From: Polaribacter sp.
Lineage (GTDB): Bacteria > Bacteroidota > Bacteroidia > Flavobacteriales > Flavobacteriaceae
Reading direction: 5' to 3'
Length of the DNA stretch: 64,000 nt
Assembly (NCBI GenBank): GCA_028343155.1
Contig: JAOLXX010000005.1
Coordinates: 21,001-85,000, forward strand
Part shown: positions 9,263-18,394 of the stretch, one piece after another
Layout: every line of letters starts with the position of its first letter
How positions within the stretch are numbered: the first letter of the stretch is position 1
The notes under the pieces: model-generated
Database searches by the model: none
What the model was told of the DNA's origin: nothing
What the model saw: only the letters and a program-made list of their open reading frames with translations
Position numbers and translations under genes: made by a program

Positions 9263-9715
9263 CTAAATTATAGAATTTTAGACACTTTAATTGATGTAAT
9301 TGTTGCACAATACATACAGCTTATTTCATATTTAAACCGCCTTTTCCATAGAACTTTAGAATTTCAAGATTAACTTAAAGAAAAGTATCAATTGCATATT
9401 ATTACAAACGGATTTGAAGAAATTCAGAGTAAAAAAATGATAAGTTCAAATATTTATCATTATTTCGAGAAAGTGATTACATCAGAATCTGTTGGTGTAA
9501 AAAAACCAAACCCAAAAGTGTTTTTGCATGCTCTAGATCTAGCAAAAGCTGATAAAGAAAATTCTATAATGATTGGAGATAGTATAGAAGCTGATATTGA
9601 AGGGGCTTTAAGTATTGGAATGAAAGCAATTCATAGTAACTTTGCAAACAATATAATAAGTAGTAATCAATTTATTTCCATAACGACTCTTTTAGATTTA
9701 AAACAATATCTGTAA
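9263..9715 (+). pseudogene. 5'-truncated HAD (YjjG-like) phosphatase relic
   Basis: The C-terminal half of a YjjG-type noncanonical nucleotidase. Continuous similarity can be read in one frame from about 9272: RILDTLIDV..., then RTLEFQD, a TAA stop at 9371-9373 where the family has an aromatic residue, then LKEKYQLHIITNGFEE. The rest runs on to the stop at 9715 with the expected late HAD motifs (KKPNPKVF with the conserved Lys, and MIGDSIEADIEGA). The first roughly 80 residues, including the nucleophile DxD motif and cap start, are missing. The break falls at the flippase operon. A TTG at 9392 could start a 107-residue product, but it would have no catalytic Asp. Confidence 0.85.
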
Positions 9716-9748
9716 AGTTATTAACGTTCTAAAATAAACCTATCCTAA

Positions 9749-10294
9749 ATGTTTTTTAAAAAACTCTTATTTTTATTTTTATTATTTTCAACAACTATTT
9801 CTTGTGTAGATGATTTAGATTTTTCTCAGATTGAAGATTATAATACTGTACAAGAATTTACTAGTTCTATAACTTATTTTAAGATTTTACCATTTCAGTT
9901 TTTTAACCAAACTGGTGTTCAGGAAACAGAAAGAACAGATGTTACTGATTTTAAAATTTTAGAAAATGGTTATTTTAGAGATAACCTAATTAGATTAGAT
10001 TTTAATATTGAGATTAAAAATGAATATGATAATGATTTTACGATTCAAGTTGATTTTTTAGATAACAATAATTTTCTCACACATAAATTTCAGGAAATAA
10101 AAGTAAACGCAAACAATTTAGATTATAAATTTAGTGAAACTATAAAAACAAGCGATAATCGAAATATAACAAATACTGCAAAAGTAAGAGTTACTGTAAA
10201 GATTGATAACTCTTCTACACCCTTAAATCCATCAGATACAAGTGAATTTGAGTTTAAATCTTCAGCAAAAATTTATTTAAATGCAGAAGCTTAA
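9749..10294 (+). CDS. Predicted lipoprotein of unknown function
   Basis: A 181-residue protein with a lipoprotein signal: a lysine-bearing N-terminus, a hydrophobic stretch rich in Leu and Phe, and a lipobox ending at Cys19 (TTISC). The mature part is rich in Asp, Asn and Phe and reads as a beta-sandwich-like domain, without a family I recognise. It is the first of three consecutive genes for exported proteins; its end overlaps the possible early start of the next gene. I infer only that it is anchored in the envelope and probably works with the two proteins that follow. Confidence 0.75.
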   Translation: MFFKKLLFLFLLFSTTISCVDDLDFSQIEDYNTVQEFTSSITYFKILPFQFFNQTGVQETERTDVTDFKILENGYFRDNLIRLDFNIEIKNEYDNDFTIQVDFLDNNNFLTHKFQEIKVNANNLDYKFSETIKTSDNRNITNTAKVRVTVKIDNSSTPLNPSDTSEFEFKSSAKIYLNAEA

Positions 10295-10295
10295 T

Positions 10296-11669
10296 ATGAA
10301 AAAAGTATTTTTTCTATTTTTTATAGTTTGTACTATGCAATCGTACAGTCAAAATAAGCAAGTATTATACAATTTTGCGGAATTGCCTCAAACATTACTT
10401 CTAAATCCTGGAGCAGAAAATAATTATAAATTTCATATTGGAGTTCCTTTGGTTTCTGGTTTTTCTCTAGAAATTGGTTCTACAGGTGTAGTAGTTTCTG
10501 ATATTTTTGCTAAAGATAATGTTCCAATAAATGATAAAATTAATACGATTTTTAATAAGTTAAGTATAAGAGATCATTTGAAAATTAACTTTCAAATGGA
10601 GGTTTTAAACGGAGGTTTTAGATATAATGATAAAAATTATTTTAGTTTTGGTTTTTATGAAGAAATTGATGTTTTTAGTTACTTTCCTAAAGATCCAATA
10701 AAACTTTTAAAAGAAGGGAACTCTGCATATTTAAACAGAAGTTTTGATTTCTCTCAAATACTATATAAAGCAGATGTTTTTGGTGTTTTACACTTTGGAG
10801 TTACAAGAATAGTAAGTAAAAAATTAACTTTAGGAGGAAGATTTAAGATATATTCTTCTGCTTTAAACCTAGAAAGTTCTAATAATTCGGGAACTTTTAC
10901 AACTGTAGATGGTACAAATAATATTTATGCCCATCATTTAGATAATTTAGATGTTAATTTAAAAACATCTGGTATTGTTAATGATGATCAAGAAATTATA
11001 GATGATCCAGCCACTTATTTAGGGAATACTTTTTTTGGTTCAAACCTTGGAGTTGGTTTTGATGTTGGTATGACATATCATTTTTCAGATCAATTAGAAT
11101 TTACTGGAAGTATTGTAGATTTTGGTTTTATGAAACATAAGAATAATGTTAAAAATGCATCTGCTACTGGAAGTTATGTTTTTGAAGGAATAGGATTTGA
11201 TTATGATGCTTCTAACCTAACTAATTATTGGGAAGAATTAAGTTCAGATTTTAAAGAAAAAGTTCCTTATGGAGAAAATGCAGATTCTTATATTTCTTGG
11301 AGACCGACAAAAATAAATGCTTCTTTAAGATACAGTTTTGGAGAAAAAAGAAGTAAAATCTGTTATGATAATAGACCTAAAGATTTTTATACTGATGCAT
11401 TTGGAGTTCAGTTATATTCAGTTTTTAGACCTTTAAGTCCAATGCTTGCTTTAACTGGTTTTTATGAAAAATTAATTTCACAAAAAATGCATGCAAAGGT
11501 TACTTATACCATAGATGATTATTCATTTTATAACTTAGGTGCTGGTATTTCTACTCAAATAGGAAAAGTTAACTTTTATGGAATGGTAGATAATATTGCA
11601 CAATTTGGTGATATTTCGTCTGCGAATAATATTTCTGTGCAATTAGGAATGAATGTAATATTTAATTAA
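10296..11669 (+). CDS. DUF5723-like outer-membrane protein
   Basis: A 457-residue protein with a signal peptide (MKKVFFLFFIV, ending around SYSQ) and a mature region of alternating aromatic and glycine-rich beta strands ending in VNFYGMVDN and MNVIFN. This is typical of the DUF5723/PorP-SprF-like Bacteroidota beta barrels. I chose the ATG at 10296 because it begins directly with the signal peptide; an ATG five codons earlier (10281) overlaps the lipoprotein stop and adds MQKLN. The stop is 1 base before the next gene. The family has no proven function; outer-membrane location is inference. Confidence 0.75.
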   Translation: MKKVFFLFFIVCTMQSYSQNKQVLYNFAELPQTLLLNPGAENNYKFHIGVPLVSGFSLEIGSTGVVVSDIFAKDNVPINDKINTIFNKLSIRDHLKINFQMEVLNGGFRYNDKNYFSFGFYEEIDVFSYFPKDPIKLLKEGNSAYLNRSFDFSQILYKADVFGVLHFGVTRIVSKKLTLGGRFKIYSSALNLESSNNSGTFTTVDGTNNIYAHHLDNLDVNLKTSGIVNDDQEIIDDPATYLGNTFFGSNLGVGFDVGMTYHFSDQLEFTGSIVDFGFMKHKNNVKNASATGSYVFEGIGFDYDASNLTNYWEELSSDFKEKVPYGENADSYISWRPTKINASLRYSFGEKRSKICYDNRPKDFYTDAFGVQLYSVFRPLSPMLALTGFYEKLISQKMHAKVTYTIDDYSFYNLGAGISTQIGKVNFYGMVDNIAQFGDISSANNISVQLGMNVIFN

Positions 11670-11670
11670 T

Positions 11671-12462
11671 ATGATGAAAAAAATAGTTTTTAGCTTTTTG
11701 TTTTTTATAACATTATCTGTTTTCAGTCAGCAAAAAAGTATTAATGATTATAAATATGTAATTGTTCCAGAAAAGTTTGATTTTTTAAAAACGTCAGATC
11801 AATACCAAACAAGTTCATTAACAAAGTTCTTGTTAGAGAAAAAGGGTTTTACAGTTTTTTTAAGTAATGATACATCATTGCCTAAAGAGGTATTACAAAA
11901 TAGGTGTATGGCTTTAACAGCAATTGTTGTTGATGCTTCTAGTTTGTTTAGTGTAAAAAACAAAATAGAATTAAAAGATTGTTTTGATGAAGTTATATAT
12001 TCATCAAAAGAGGGTAGAAGCAAAGAGAAAGATTACAAAAAATCATATCATCAAGCTATTAGAAATGCTTTTGACTCAATGTCTGACTTAAAATACAGCT
12101 ACAAGCCGAAAAACAAAGTTGTTAATTCAGAAGAGATTGTACCTGAAATAATTTCACCATTAAAAAAAGTTATTTTTACAAAAAACACACCAATACTTAA
12201 AAAAGTTGCAGAAAAATCTACTCATTCTTCATCGGAAACTATTAAAAGTGTTGAAACTTTATATGCTCAAGCTAAAAAAAATGGCTTTCAAATAGTAAAT
12301 ACGACTCCAACTTTTATTTTTCAAGTTTTAAAAACAAATGTTAAAGATGTATTTATCATTAAAAGTAAAAATGGTATTTTATATAAAAACAAAAATATTT
12401 GGATTGCTGAATATTATGAAAATAATAAACTTGTAGTAGCTAAATATAATATTAAGTTCTAA
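11671..12462 (+). CDS. Secreted or periplasmic hypothetical protein
   Basis: A 263-residue protein with a clear Sec signal (MMKKIVFSFLFFITLSVFSQ), which predicts export. The mature part begins SINDYKYVIVPEKFDFL and has a conserved-looking region (TSSLTKFLLEKKGF), but I recognise no characterised domain. Third gene of the lipoprotein and DUF5723 operon, starting 1 base after the previous stop. Its final codons overlap the stop of rarA on the other strand by 4 bases, so the two genes converge with no spacer or terminator. Confidence 0.7.
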   Translation: MMKKIVFSFLFFITLSVFSQQKSINDYKYVIVPEKFDFLKTSDQYQTSSLTKFLLEKKGFTVFLSNDTSLPKEVLQNRCMALTAIVVDASSLFSVKNKIELKDCFDEVIYSSKEGRSKEKDYKKSYHQAIRNAFDSMSDLKYSYKPKNKVVNSEEIVPEIISPLKKVIFTKNTPILKKVAEKSTHSSSETIKSVETLYAQAKKNGFQIVNTTPTFIFQVLKTNVKDVFIIKSKNGILYKNKNIWIAEYYENNKLVVAKYNIKF

Positions 12463-13730
12463 TAATTATATCTGTCTTTCCATTTATTTTTTAAAGTTTC
12501 CCTAAAATTATTTTCTCTAGAATTATTTCCAGGTTCATACAGTTTTGTTCCCGAAATTTCATCTGGTAAAAACGCTTGATCTACAAAATTGTTATCATAA
12601 TTATGAGCATATTTGTAGCCTTTACCATATTCTAAATCTTTCATCAATTTTGTAGGTGCATTTCTTAAGTGGAGTGGTATGGACAAATCTCCCGTTTTTT
12701 TTACTAAATCTTGTGCGGTATTAATTGCCAAATAAGAAGCATTGCTTTTCGGTGAATTGGCGAGGTAGATGGCACATTGACTGAGGATGATTCGAGCTTC
12801 TGGAAACCCAATTGCACTCGCTGCTTGAAAAGTATTGTTGGCCAATATCAAAGCAGTAGGATTCGCATTTCCAATATCCTCAGAAGCAGCAATTAATAGT
12901 CTTCGTGCAATAAATTTTACATCTTCGCCGCCTTCTACCATTCTTGCCAACCAGTATACAGCACCATTAGGATCACTCCCCCTTATCGATTTTATAAAAG
13001 CAGAAATAATATCATAATGTTGCTCACCCGTTTTGTCATACCGAACCGTGTTTTTTTGAATTTTTTCCAAAACTAAGGCATTGGTAATTTCAATTTCTTC
13101 TTCAGTAGCTACCAGTAATTCAAAAATATTTAAAAGTTTTCTTGCATCTCCACCAGCAACTTGCAACAAAGCAGCGGTTTCTTTCAGTATAATTTTTTTG
13201 GTTGCTAAAAGCACGTCATTTTCCATTGCTCTATGCAACAGTGCTACCAAATCATTTTTATCAAAAGAGTTTAAAATATAAACTTGACAACGAGAGAGTA
13301 GGGCAGGAATTACCTCAAAACTTGGGTTTTCTGTCGTGGCACCAATTAAGGTTACCCAGCCTTTTTCTACCGCAGCCAATAAGGAGTCTTGTTGAGATTT
13401 GCTAAATCGGTGAATTTCATCAATAAATAGGATTGGGTTTTTTGCCGTAAATAATCCGCCACTTTTTTTTGCTTTTTCAATTACTTCTCGTACTTCTTTT
13501 ACGCCAGAACTGATAGCACTTAGTGTATAAAAAGGCCTGTCTGATTCTTGGGCAATAATATGTGCCAAAGTGGTTTTACCAATGCCTGGAGGTCCCCATA
13601 ATATTAAAGAAGGAATGATTCCTTTTTTAATCAGATTCGTTAAAACACCATTCTTACCAACGAGATGTTGCTGACTAATATACTCATCAAGTGTTTTGGG
13701 TCTTATTCTTTCTGCCAAAGGTTCATTCAT
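12459..13730 (-). CDS. rarA: Replication-associated recombination ATPase RarA (MgsA)
   Basis: AAA+ ATPase of the RarA/MgsA/WRNIP1 family, 423 residues, acting at stalled or gapped replication forks. Walker A is GPPGIGKTT (46-54). Walker B is LFIDEIHRF with D104 and E105. An arginine-finger region follows in [10 protein letters not shown]. The C-terminal half is the tetramerisation domain with the [16 protein letters not shown] motif. Length and domain order are complete. It diverges from the rhomboid gene and its 3' end overlaps the convergent hypothetical gene by 4 bases. Confidence 0.97.
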   Translation of the reverse strand: MNEPLAERIRPKTLDEYISQQHLVGKNGVLTNLIKKGIIPSLILWGPPGIGKTTLAHIIAQESDRPFYTLSAISSGVKEVREVIEKAKKSGGLFTAKNPILFIDEIHRFSKSQQDSLLAAVEKGWVTLIGATTENPSFEVIPALLSRCQVYILNSFDKNDLVALLHRAMENDVLLATKKIILKETAALLQVAGGDARKLLNIFELLVATEEEIEITNALVLEKIQKNTVRYDKTGEQHYDIISAFIKSIRGSDPNGAVYWLARMVEGGEDVKFIARRLLIAASEDIGNANPTALILANNTFQAASAIGFPEARIILSQCAIYLANSPKSNASYLAINTAQDLVKKTGDLSIPLHLRNAPTKLMKDLEYGKGYKYAHNYDNNFVDQAFLPDEISGTKLYEPGNNSRENNFRETLKNKWKDRYNY

Positions 13731-13762
13731 TCAGTAAAAATAACAAACATTTTTGTCAAAAA

Positions 13763-13792
13763 TTGCAAAAATTGTAATTGGTGCTATTTTTG
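13763..13792 (+). promoter_or_regulatory. Promoter of the rhomboid gene
   Basis: TTG at 13763-13765, 19 bases, then TATTTTTG at 13785-13792. This is an exact match to the Bacteroidota primary sigma consensus (TTG-N19-TAnnTTTG), 16 bases before the start codon. Confidence 0.75.
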
Positions 13793-13807
13793 TTACTTTT
13801 ATAGCTC

Positions 13808-14488
13808 ATGAAAGATGAAAATCAATTAAAAATATCCAAAGCAGTTTTTGCAGTTCCAATTGTATATATCGTTGTAATTTGGGGACTTTATTGGGTTGAA
13901 ATTAATTTCAACTTCAACTTTAATAAATACGGTGTTTTTCCAAGAACATTTGTAGGTTTTAGAGGGGTTTTTTTAACGCATTTCATACATAGTAATACGA
14001 GTCATCTTTTCAATAATTCGATTCCTTTGTTTGTCCTGTTAAGTAGTCTTTTTTACTTTTATAAAGAAGTCGCCTACAAGGTGCTGCTTTTTGGAGGGGT
14101 TCTCACAGGATTTTTAACTTGGGGATTTGCAAGAGACTCCTATCATATTGGCGCAAGTGGTATTGTATATTTATTATTTAGTTTTGTTTTTTTTAGTGGA
14201 ATTATTAAAAAACACTACCGACTCGTGGCGCTTTCTTTAATTATCATTTTTTTGTACGGAAGTATGATCTGGTACGTGTTGCCTATCAAAGAAGGCATTT
14301 CTTGGGAAGGGCACTTATCTGGGTTTCTCGTAGGGTTCATTTTTGCAATTGTCTATAGAAATAAAGGAATTGTACAAGAAGCACATCAATTTACAAAAAC
14401 AGCATTTGATGCTTTATTTGATGAAAAAGGAAATTTTTCTCCACCAAAAATAGTGGAGAATGAACATGATGAAGAACTAGAAATTTAG
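13808..14488 (+). CDS. Rhomboid family intramembrane serine protease
   Basis: Six-helix rhomboid protease of 226 residues that cleaves membrane-spanning substrates inside the bilayer. The catalytic dyad is present: Ser117 in GASG and His169 in GHLSGF. The upstream HSNTSHLFNN segment (about 61-70) supplies the conserved His/Asn oxyanion-hole residues. A hydrophilic tail of about 35 residues follows the last helix. It is preceded by a consensus promoter with N19 spacing and converges on the rlmB-type gene with a 6-base gap. The substrate is unknown. Confidence 0.93.
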   Translation: MKDENQLKISKAVFAVPIVYIVVIWGLYWVEINFNFNFNKYGVFPRTFVGFRGVFLTHFIHSNTSHLFNNSIPLFVLLSSLFYFYKEVAYKVLLFGGVLTGFLTWGFARDSYHIGASGIVYLLFSFVFFSGIIKKHYRLVALSLIIIFLYGSMIWYVLPIKEGISWEGHLSGFLVGFIFAIVYRNKGIVQEAHQFTKTAFDALFDEKGNFSPPKIVENEHDEELEI

Positions 14489-14494
14489 TGTTGC

Positions 14495-15247
14495 TTAGTG
14501 AATTCTCTGTCTCACAGTTTCATATAAGAAAGCACCACAAGCAACAGACACATTTAGCGATGCAATTTCACCTAGCAAAGGTAATTTTGCTTTGTAATCT
14601 ACCATTTTTAATATGGAAGGATTTACGCCTCTATGTTCAGAGCCCATAACGATTGCCATGGGTTGATTCAAATCAACGTCATAAACATCCGTTTCCGTTT
14701 TTTCTGTAGCAGCCACTGTTTTAATTTCAGATGCTTGTAATATATACAGTGCATCTTTTATGTGATCTACTTTACAAATAGGGATTTTAAATGCAGCACC
14801 AGCAGATGTTTTAATGGTTTCAGCATTTACAGGAGCAGATCCATTTTTTTGAATAATGATTCCATTAACGCCTGTGCATTCTGCAGTTCTAATAATTGCA
14901 CCAAAATTACGGACATCAGATACTTGATCTAAAAGTAAAAACAAAGGCATTTTATCAGCTGATAGCGTCTTTTCAATGAGTGTTTCTAAATCATGAAATG
15001 CTACAGGAGATATCTGAGCAACCGCCCCTTGGTGATTACTGTTTTTAGATAATCTGTCTAATTTTTCAACAGGAACCATACTTGTGGTAAGGTTATTCGT
15101 CTTAATCAACTTATTCAGTTCATAAAACAATTCTCCCCTGAGTCCTTTTTGTAAGTATACTTTATTAATGGTAGAACCACTTTCTATAGCTTCTATAATG
15201 GCTCTAATACCAAAAATATTTGTTGTTTCTTTTGTTTCTGTTGTCAT
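14495..15247 (-). CDS. rlmB: 23S rRNA (guanosine-2'-O-)-methyltransferase, RlmB/TrmH family
   Basis: SpoU-class 2'-O-ribose methyltransferase of 250 residues with the trefoil-knot motifs in order: motif 1 in SDVRNFGAIIRTAEC (catalytic Arg), motif 2 in MAIVMGSEHRGVN, and motif 3 in LPLLGEIASLNVSVA. An N-terminal L30e-like substrate-binding domain (about residues 10-85) precedes it, as in RlmB, which modifies G2251 in the 23S peptidyl-transferase loop. The fold is certain; RlmB rather than another TrmH-type specificity is the likeliest reading. Confidence 0.9.
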   Translation of the reverse strand: MTTETKETTNIFGIRAIIEAIESGSTINKVYLQKGLRGELFYELNKLIKTNNLTTSMVPVEKLDRLSKNSNHQGAVAQISPVAFHDLETLIEKTLSADKMPLFLLLDQVSDVRNFGAIIRTAECTGVNGIIIQKNGSAPVNAETIKTSAGAAFKIPICKVDHIKDALYILQASEIKTVAATEKTETDVYDVDLNQPMAIVMGSEHRGVNPSILKMVDYKAKLPLLGEIASLNVSVACGAFLYETVRQRIH

Positions 15248-15552
15248 GGGGCAAATGTAAACAAAAAAGATCTCAATGAAATTATCATTGAGATGTTTAA
15301 ATTTTTATTTGGTTACTCTTTTATTAGTAAAAATGAAGGACTCCTGATGAAGTTGTATTTGCAACTAGTGTAGGATTAAATGAATCACTATTGTAGTTAT
15401 ATTTCAGCCTGTAACATAATTAATGGTATCTAGGTAAGTATTGATTGTATATATGAATGAAGGCAGAACACCAATAGAACTTGGGGTAATATCTGACATC
15501 TTTTCATTCTGGAATATTTCACTTTCATTAATTATTTATTTAACTCCTAAAT
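15248..15552 (-). other. Intergenic stretch with possible decayed coding remnant
   Basis: About 305 bases without an intact gene. On the minus strand two short open stretches in different frames follow each other. One reads SDITPSSIGVLPSFIY and continues to a TGA. The next reads YNYNSDSFNPTLV and ends at TAA. A single frameshift would join them into about 60 residues of serine- and threonine-rich, secreted-protein-like sequence. No family is recognised and no terminator or repeat is obvious, so this remains a suggestion. Confidence 0.25.
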
Positions 15553-17214
15553 TTAGAAGTAACTTACCCAATGAATAAGAAGCTGCGTATTTCTTATTAA
15601 AATTTTCTTGTTGTTTTTTCCTGCAATAAGTCCAATGTTAATTTGGTTTTTTTGTGTGTGAAATAAATAACCCAGACCAAGTCCTAAAATGTTTTTATTT
15701 TCAGCGTTTACTTCCGCCTGACCAATATCACTAATGGTGTATAAATAAGATTTCTCAGAAGTTAGGTATCGATATTCTAGGTTGAAGTAAGTATAGGAAT
15801 TGGTGTAGATGCTTTGTTCATTATATCCTCTGATGCTGTTTGCGCCACCAATTCTAAAAAGTTCATTATCAATAAAGGAGTCAGAGTTTAGATAACCTGT
15901 TTTATTTTTAACGTAAATGCTGCTTCGTTCATTTAAATCCCAAAGATAAGAAGCGGAGGTTTCAATTTTAAATTGAGGTAAAGAGTGCTCATTGGTTTTT
16001 CTTTTTCCAAGGGTAGGGTTTATTGTTAAGAAAAATTGATTATTAAAAAAAAAATCATTTTTAGGTTTATGGTATTGAAATTGAATTCCTAAAAAATAAT
16101 TGCGATAGGTTTCAATATTGTTATTGATAATTTCTGCTAGGTTTTCTGAATACTCAGAAGTATAGGTTGCTGCAAATTTAATTTTAGAATTGAAATGATA
16201 AAATAACTTCGAATCAAATTTTGTGTTTAAAAAAGTGGAGTCTTGTTTGTAGATTGAAAAAGAGATGTTGGGACTCAATTTTGAGTTGAATATATAGGGA
16301 ACTTCCGAAGTTACTTTGAATTCTTGTTTTTCTTCACCAATGCGATTCCAAAATAATTCAAACTTCTCACCGGTATCTAAAATATTTTGCAAGCTAATGT
16401 CAATGTTACCGTTAAGGAAAACGTCCCCATTTTCTTTGGAAGCAAAACTCACAATTCCATTAAAACTATTGTGGTGTTTTTTTCTTAAATAGAGGTATAA
16501 TGACGTGGAGTCTTTTGTGAATAAAACTTCTGGAGGTTTTATTTCTGTAATGAATTGTAAATTTTTAGCCGATGCAGAAATTTCTCTAATTTTTTGCTGG
16601 TTAAAGAGGGTGGTAGGTCGGATGTTGAAATAATTCTTCACATAAGAACTTGGGAATTTTTCGTACCCTTTTAAAATGACTTTATGAATAATTCTTTTTT
16701 TAGAGGGCGTAATTTTCAAATCAGCAAATACCGTTTTATGTTTTATGAAGATATTTTTTAATTGCACCTTAGAAAAAGATTTTCCTTCTCTGTCAAGCAT
16801 ACTTGAGATTCTAGAGAGCGTGGGTGCTAGTTTATGAATAGGAAGGATGACAACACCATTTTCAACAGCCGTTTTTTCGAAATAAATTTCAGTGGTTAAA
16901 TTTACTTTAATAACAACCTGTTCTATTTTGTTGTTTAAGGAGAAAAAAGCGACTTGTTTTTTATTTTTTTTTTCAATTCTAAGAAGTGTATTTGTGAAAT
17001 ACCCCCTATTTTTTAGGTAATCAGCAACACGATCCAATTCTAAATGTAAAGAAATTGTGTCTTTGTGTTCGGAGAGATAGTCTACTTTTTCTAGGATAGC
17101 ACGTTCTTTTTTGTCAGTAGCGGAAAGTCGTAAGGAAATATCTTGTGCAAGCATTCCTTGCAAAGAAAATAAGATAAAAAAGAGGGTTATATACGTGCTT
17201 TTTTTTTGCTTCAA
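15553..17214 (-). CDS. BamA/TamA-like outer-membrane protein
   Basis: Outer-membrane protein of the surface-antigen (D15/Omp85-like) group, 553 residues. It has a signal peptide (to about LQGMLAQ), a POTRA-like periplasmic region in the first 200 residues, and a C-terminal beta barrel. The conserved barrel motif RIGGANSIRGYNE is near residue 450, and the last strand ends in aromatic Phe (HWVSYF), as expected for BAM recognition. It is shorter than true BamA (which has five POTRA domains), so it is a paralogue of unknown substrate. It is divergent from rpsL, an arrangement seen in related flavobacteria. Confidence 0.85.
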   Translation of the reverse strand: MKQKKSTYITLFFILFSLQGMLAQDISLRLSATDKKERAILEKVDYLSEHKDTISLHLELDRVADYLKNRGYFTNTLLRIEKKNKKQVAFFSLNNKIEQVVIKVNLTTEIYFEKTAVENGVVILPIHKLAPTLSRISSMLDREGKSFSKVQLKNIFIKHKTVFADLKITPSKKRIIHKVILKGYEKFPSSYVKNYFNIRPTTLFNQQKIREISASAKNLQFITEIKPPEVLFTKDSTSLYLYLRKKHHNSFNGIVSFASKENGDVFLNGNIDISLQNILDTGEKFELFWNRIGEEKQEFKVTSEVPYIFNSKLSPNISFSIYKQDSTFLNTKFDSKLFYHFNSKIKFAATYTSEYSENLAEIINNNIETYRNYFLGIQFQYHKPKNDFFFNNQFFLTINPTLGKRKTNEHSLPQFKIETSASYLWDLNERSSIYVKNKTGYLNSDSFIDNELFRIGGANSIRGYNEQSIYTNSYTYFNLEYRYLTSEKSYLYTISDIGQAEVNAENKNILGLGLGYLFHTQKNQINIGLIAGKNNKKILIRNTQLLIHWVSYF

Positions 17215-17301
17215 AATGCATAAAGGATTAGGTTCAAATGTAAAATAAAATCACAAAAATTAGCATAAATAAAATCATTAATAAAAAATAACTTGCTGAT
17301 A

Positions 17302-17332
17302 TTTGAATAATTAGAATTTAATTGTACATTTG
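17302..17332 (+). promoter_or_regulatory. Promoter of the rpsL-rpsG-fusA-rpsJ operon
   Basis: TTTG at 17302-17305, 19 bases, then TACATTTG at 17325-17332. Both boxes and the spacing fit the Bacteroidota consensus exactly. A short CTCTT...AAGAG stem (17337-17350) follows in the leader about 40 bases before rpsL. Confidence 0.8.
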
Positions 17333-17390
17333 CGGACTCTTAAAAAAGAGACAATGTTTAATTATAAACGTAAAACAGTAATAATTTAGT

Positions 17391-17765
17391 ATGCCAACTA
17401 TTCAACAATTAGTTCGTAAAGGAAGAACCAAAATAACTAAGAAGAGTAAATCGGCTGCTTTGTCGTCTTGTCCTCAAAGACGTGGAGTTTGTACACGTGT
17501 TTATACTACAACACCAAAGAAACCTAATTCAGCAATGCGTAAAGTTGCCAGAGTTAGATTGACAAATGGTAATGAGATAAACGCATACATTCCAGGTGAA
17601 GGACACAACTTACAGGAGCACTCGATAGTATTAGTTAGAGGTGGAAGGGTAAAAGATTTACCAGGTGTTAAATATCACGTAGTACGTGGTGCATTAGACA
17701 CGGCAGGTGTTGAGGGAAGAACTCAGCGTAGGTCGAAGTATGGTGCAAAACGCCCAAAGAAGTAA
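17391..17765 (+). CDS. rpsL: 30S ribosomal protein S12
   Basis: S12 of the decoding centre, 124 residues. The universally conserved TPKKPNSA loop (residues 41-48) and the [11 protein letters not shown] loop (86-96) are intact and carry the unmodified lysines (K44 and K88) associated with streptomycin sensitivity in other bacteria. It opens the str operon behind a consensus promoter. A 144-base spacer separates it from rpsG, unusually long for this pair and built of short repeated words. Confidence 0.99.
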   Translation: MPTIQQLVRKGRTKITKKSKSAALSSCPQRRGVCTRVYTTTPKKPNSAMRKVARVRLTNGNEINAYIPGEGHNLQEHSIVLVRGGRVKDLPGVKYHVVRGALDTAGVEGRTQRRSKYGAKRPKK

Positions 17766-17909
17766 GAAGTTATCAAGTTATCAGGTTGAAAGTTTAAAAG
17801 TTAACCGTTCATGGCATTAGAAAATTTTTCTAAAATCAAGAACCATCAAACGAATAACTGACAGCGAATAACTCGTAACTCATTTAATTAACTTTTTTAA
17901 TGTAAAGAC
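17766..17909 (+). repeat. Simple-word spacer between rpsL and rpsG
   Basis: A 144-base gap made of recurring short words: AAGTTATC twice, GTTGAAAGTTTAAAAGTTAAC, then GAATAACT twice and CGTAACT. Similar words recur in three other spacers of the ribosomal cluster (24944-25034, 28584-28680, 31770-31857). There is no terminator and no consensus promoter. Confidence 0.45.
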
Positions 17910-18389
17910 ATGAGAAAAAGAGCAGCAAAAAAAAGAATCTTATTACCAGATCCAAAGTTTAACGACCAACTAGTAACGCGTTTCGTTAACAACTTAATGT
18001 GGAGTGGTAAGAAGTCTGTAGCATTTAAAGTGTTTTATGACGCTTTAGAGCTAGTAGAAGAAAGAAAAGGAGAAGACGAAGAAAAGTCGGCTTTAGAAAT
18101 TTGGAAAGACGGTTTGTCTAACGTAATGCCTCACGTAGAAGTAAGATCTCGTCGTGTTGGTGGTGCAACCTTCCAAATTCCAATGCAAATTAGACCAGAT
18201 CGTAAAGTATCTATGGCTATCAAATGGATGATTTTGTATACTCGTAAAAGAAACGAGAAAACAATGGCACAGCGTTTAGCTGCTGAAATTTTAGCCGCGG
18301 CTAAAGAAGAAGGAGCTGCTGTTAAAAAACGTACAGATACTCACAAAATGGCTGAAGCAAACAAGGCTTTTTCTCACTTTAGATTTTAA
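17910..18389 (+). CDS. rpsG: 30S ribosomal protein S7
   Basis: S7, which nucleates the 3' major domain of 16S rRNA, 159 residues. It has the typical N-terminal basic arm (MRKRAAKKR), the [16 protein letters not shown] beta-hairpin region and the [20 protein letters not shown] tail. It sits 5 bases before fusA in the str operon. Confidence 0.99.
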   Translation: MRKRAAKKRILLPDPKFNDQLVTRFVNNLMWSGKKSVAFKVFYDALELVEERKGEDEEKSALEIWKDGLSNVMPHVEVRSRRVGGATFQIPMQIRPDRKVSMAIKWMILYTRKRNEKTMAQRLAAEILAAAKEEGAAVKKRTDTHKMAEANKAFSHFRF

Positions 18390-18394
18390 TAGAA

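Noticed and set aside
9392..9715. An intact 107-residue HAD hydrolase starting at TTG
   Set aside because: Clear family sequence continues upstream across a nonsense codon, and the catalytic Asp motif is missing, so it is a pseudogene fragment.
10281..10295. Upstream ATG for the DUF5723 gene
   Set aside because: It places five residues before the signal peptide; the internal ATG at 10296 gives a normal N-terminus.
3544..12462. A novel defence or secretion system in the accessory block
   Set aside because: The genes fit ordinary surface-polysaccharide and outer-membrane families; no nuclease, toxin or signalling domain is visible.
15553..15640. Possible frameshift at the 3' end of the BamA-like gene
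   Set aside because: The given frame ends in a strand with terminal Phe, as barrel proteins should; the alternative frame ends in a non-aromatic tail.
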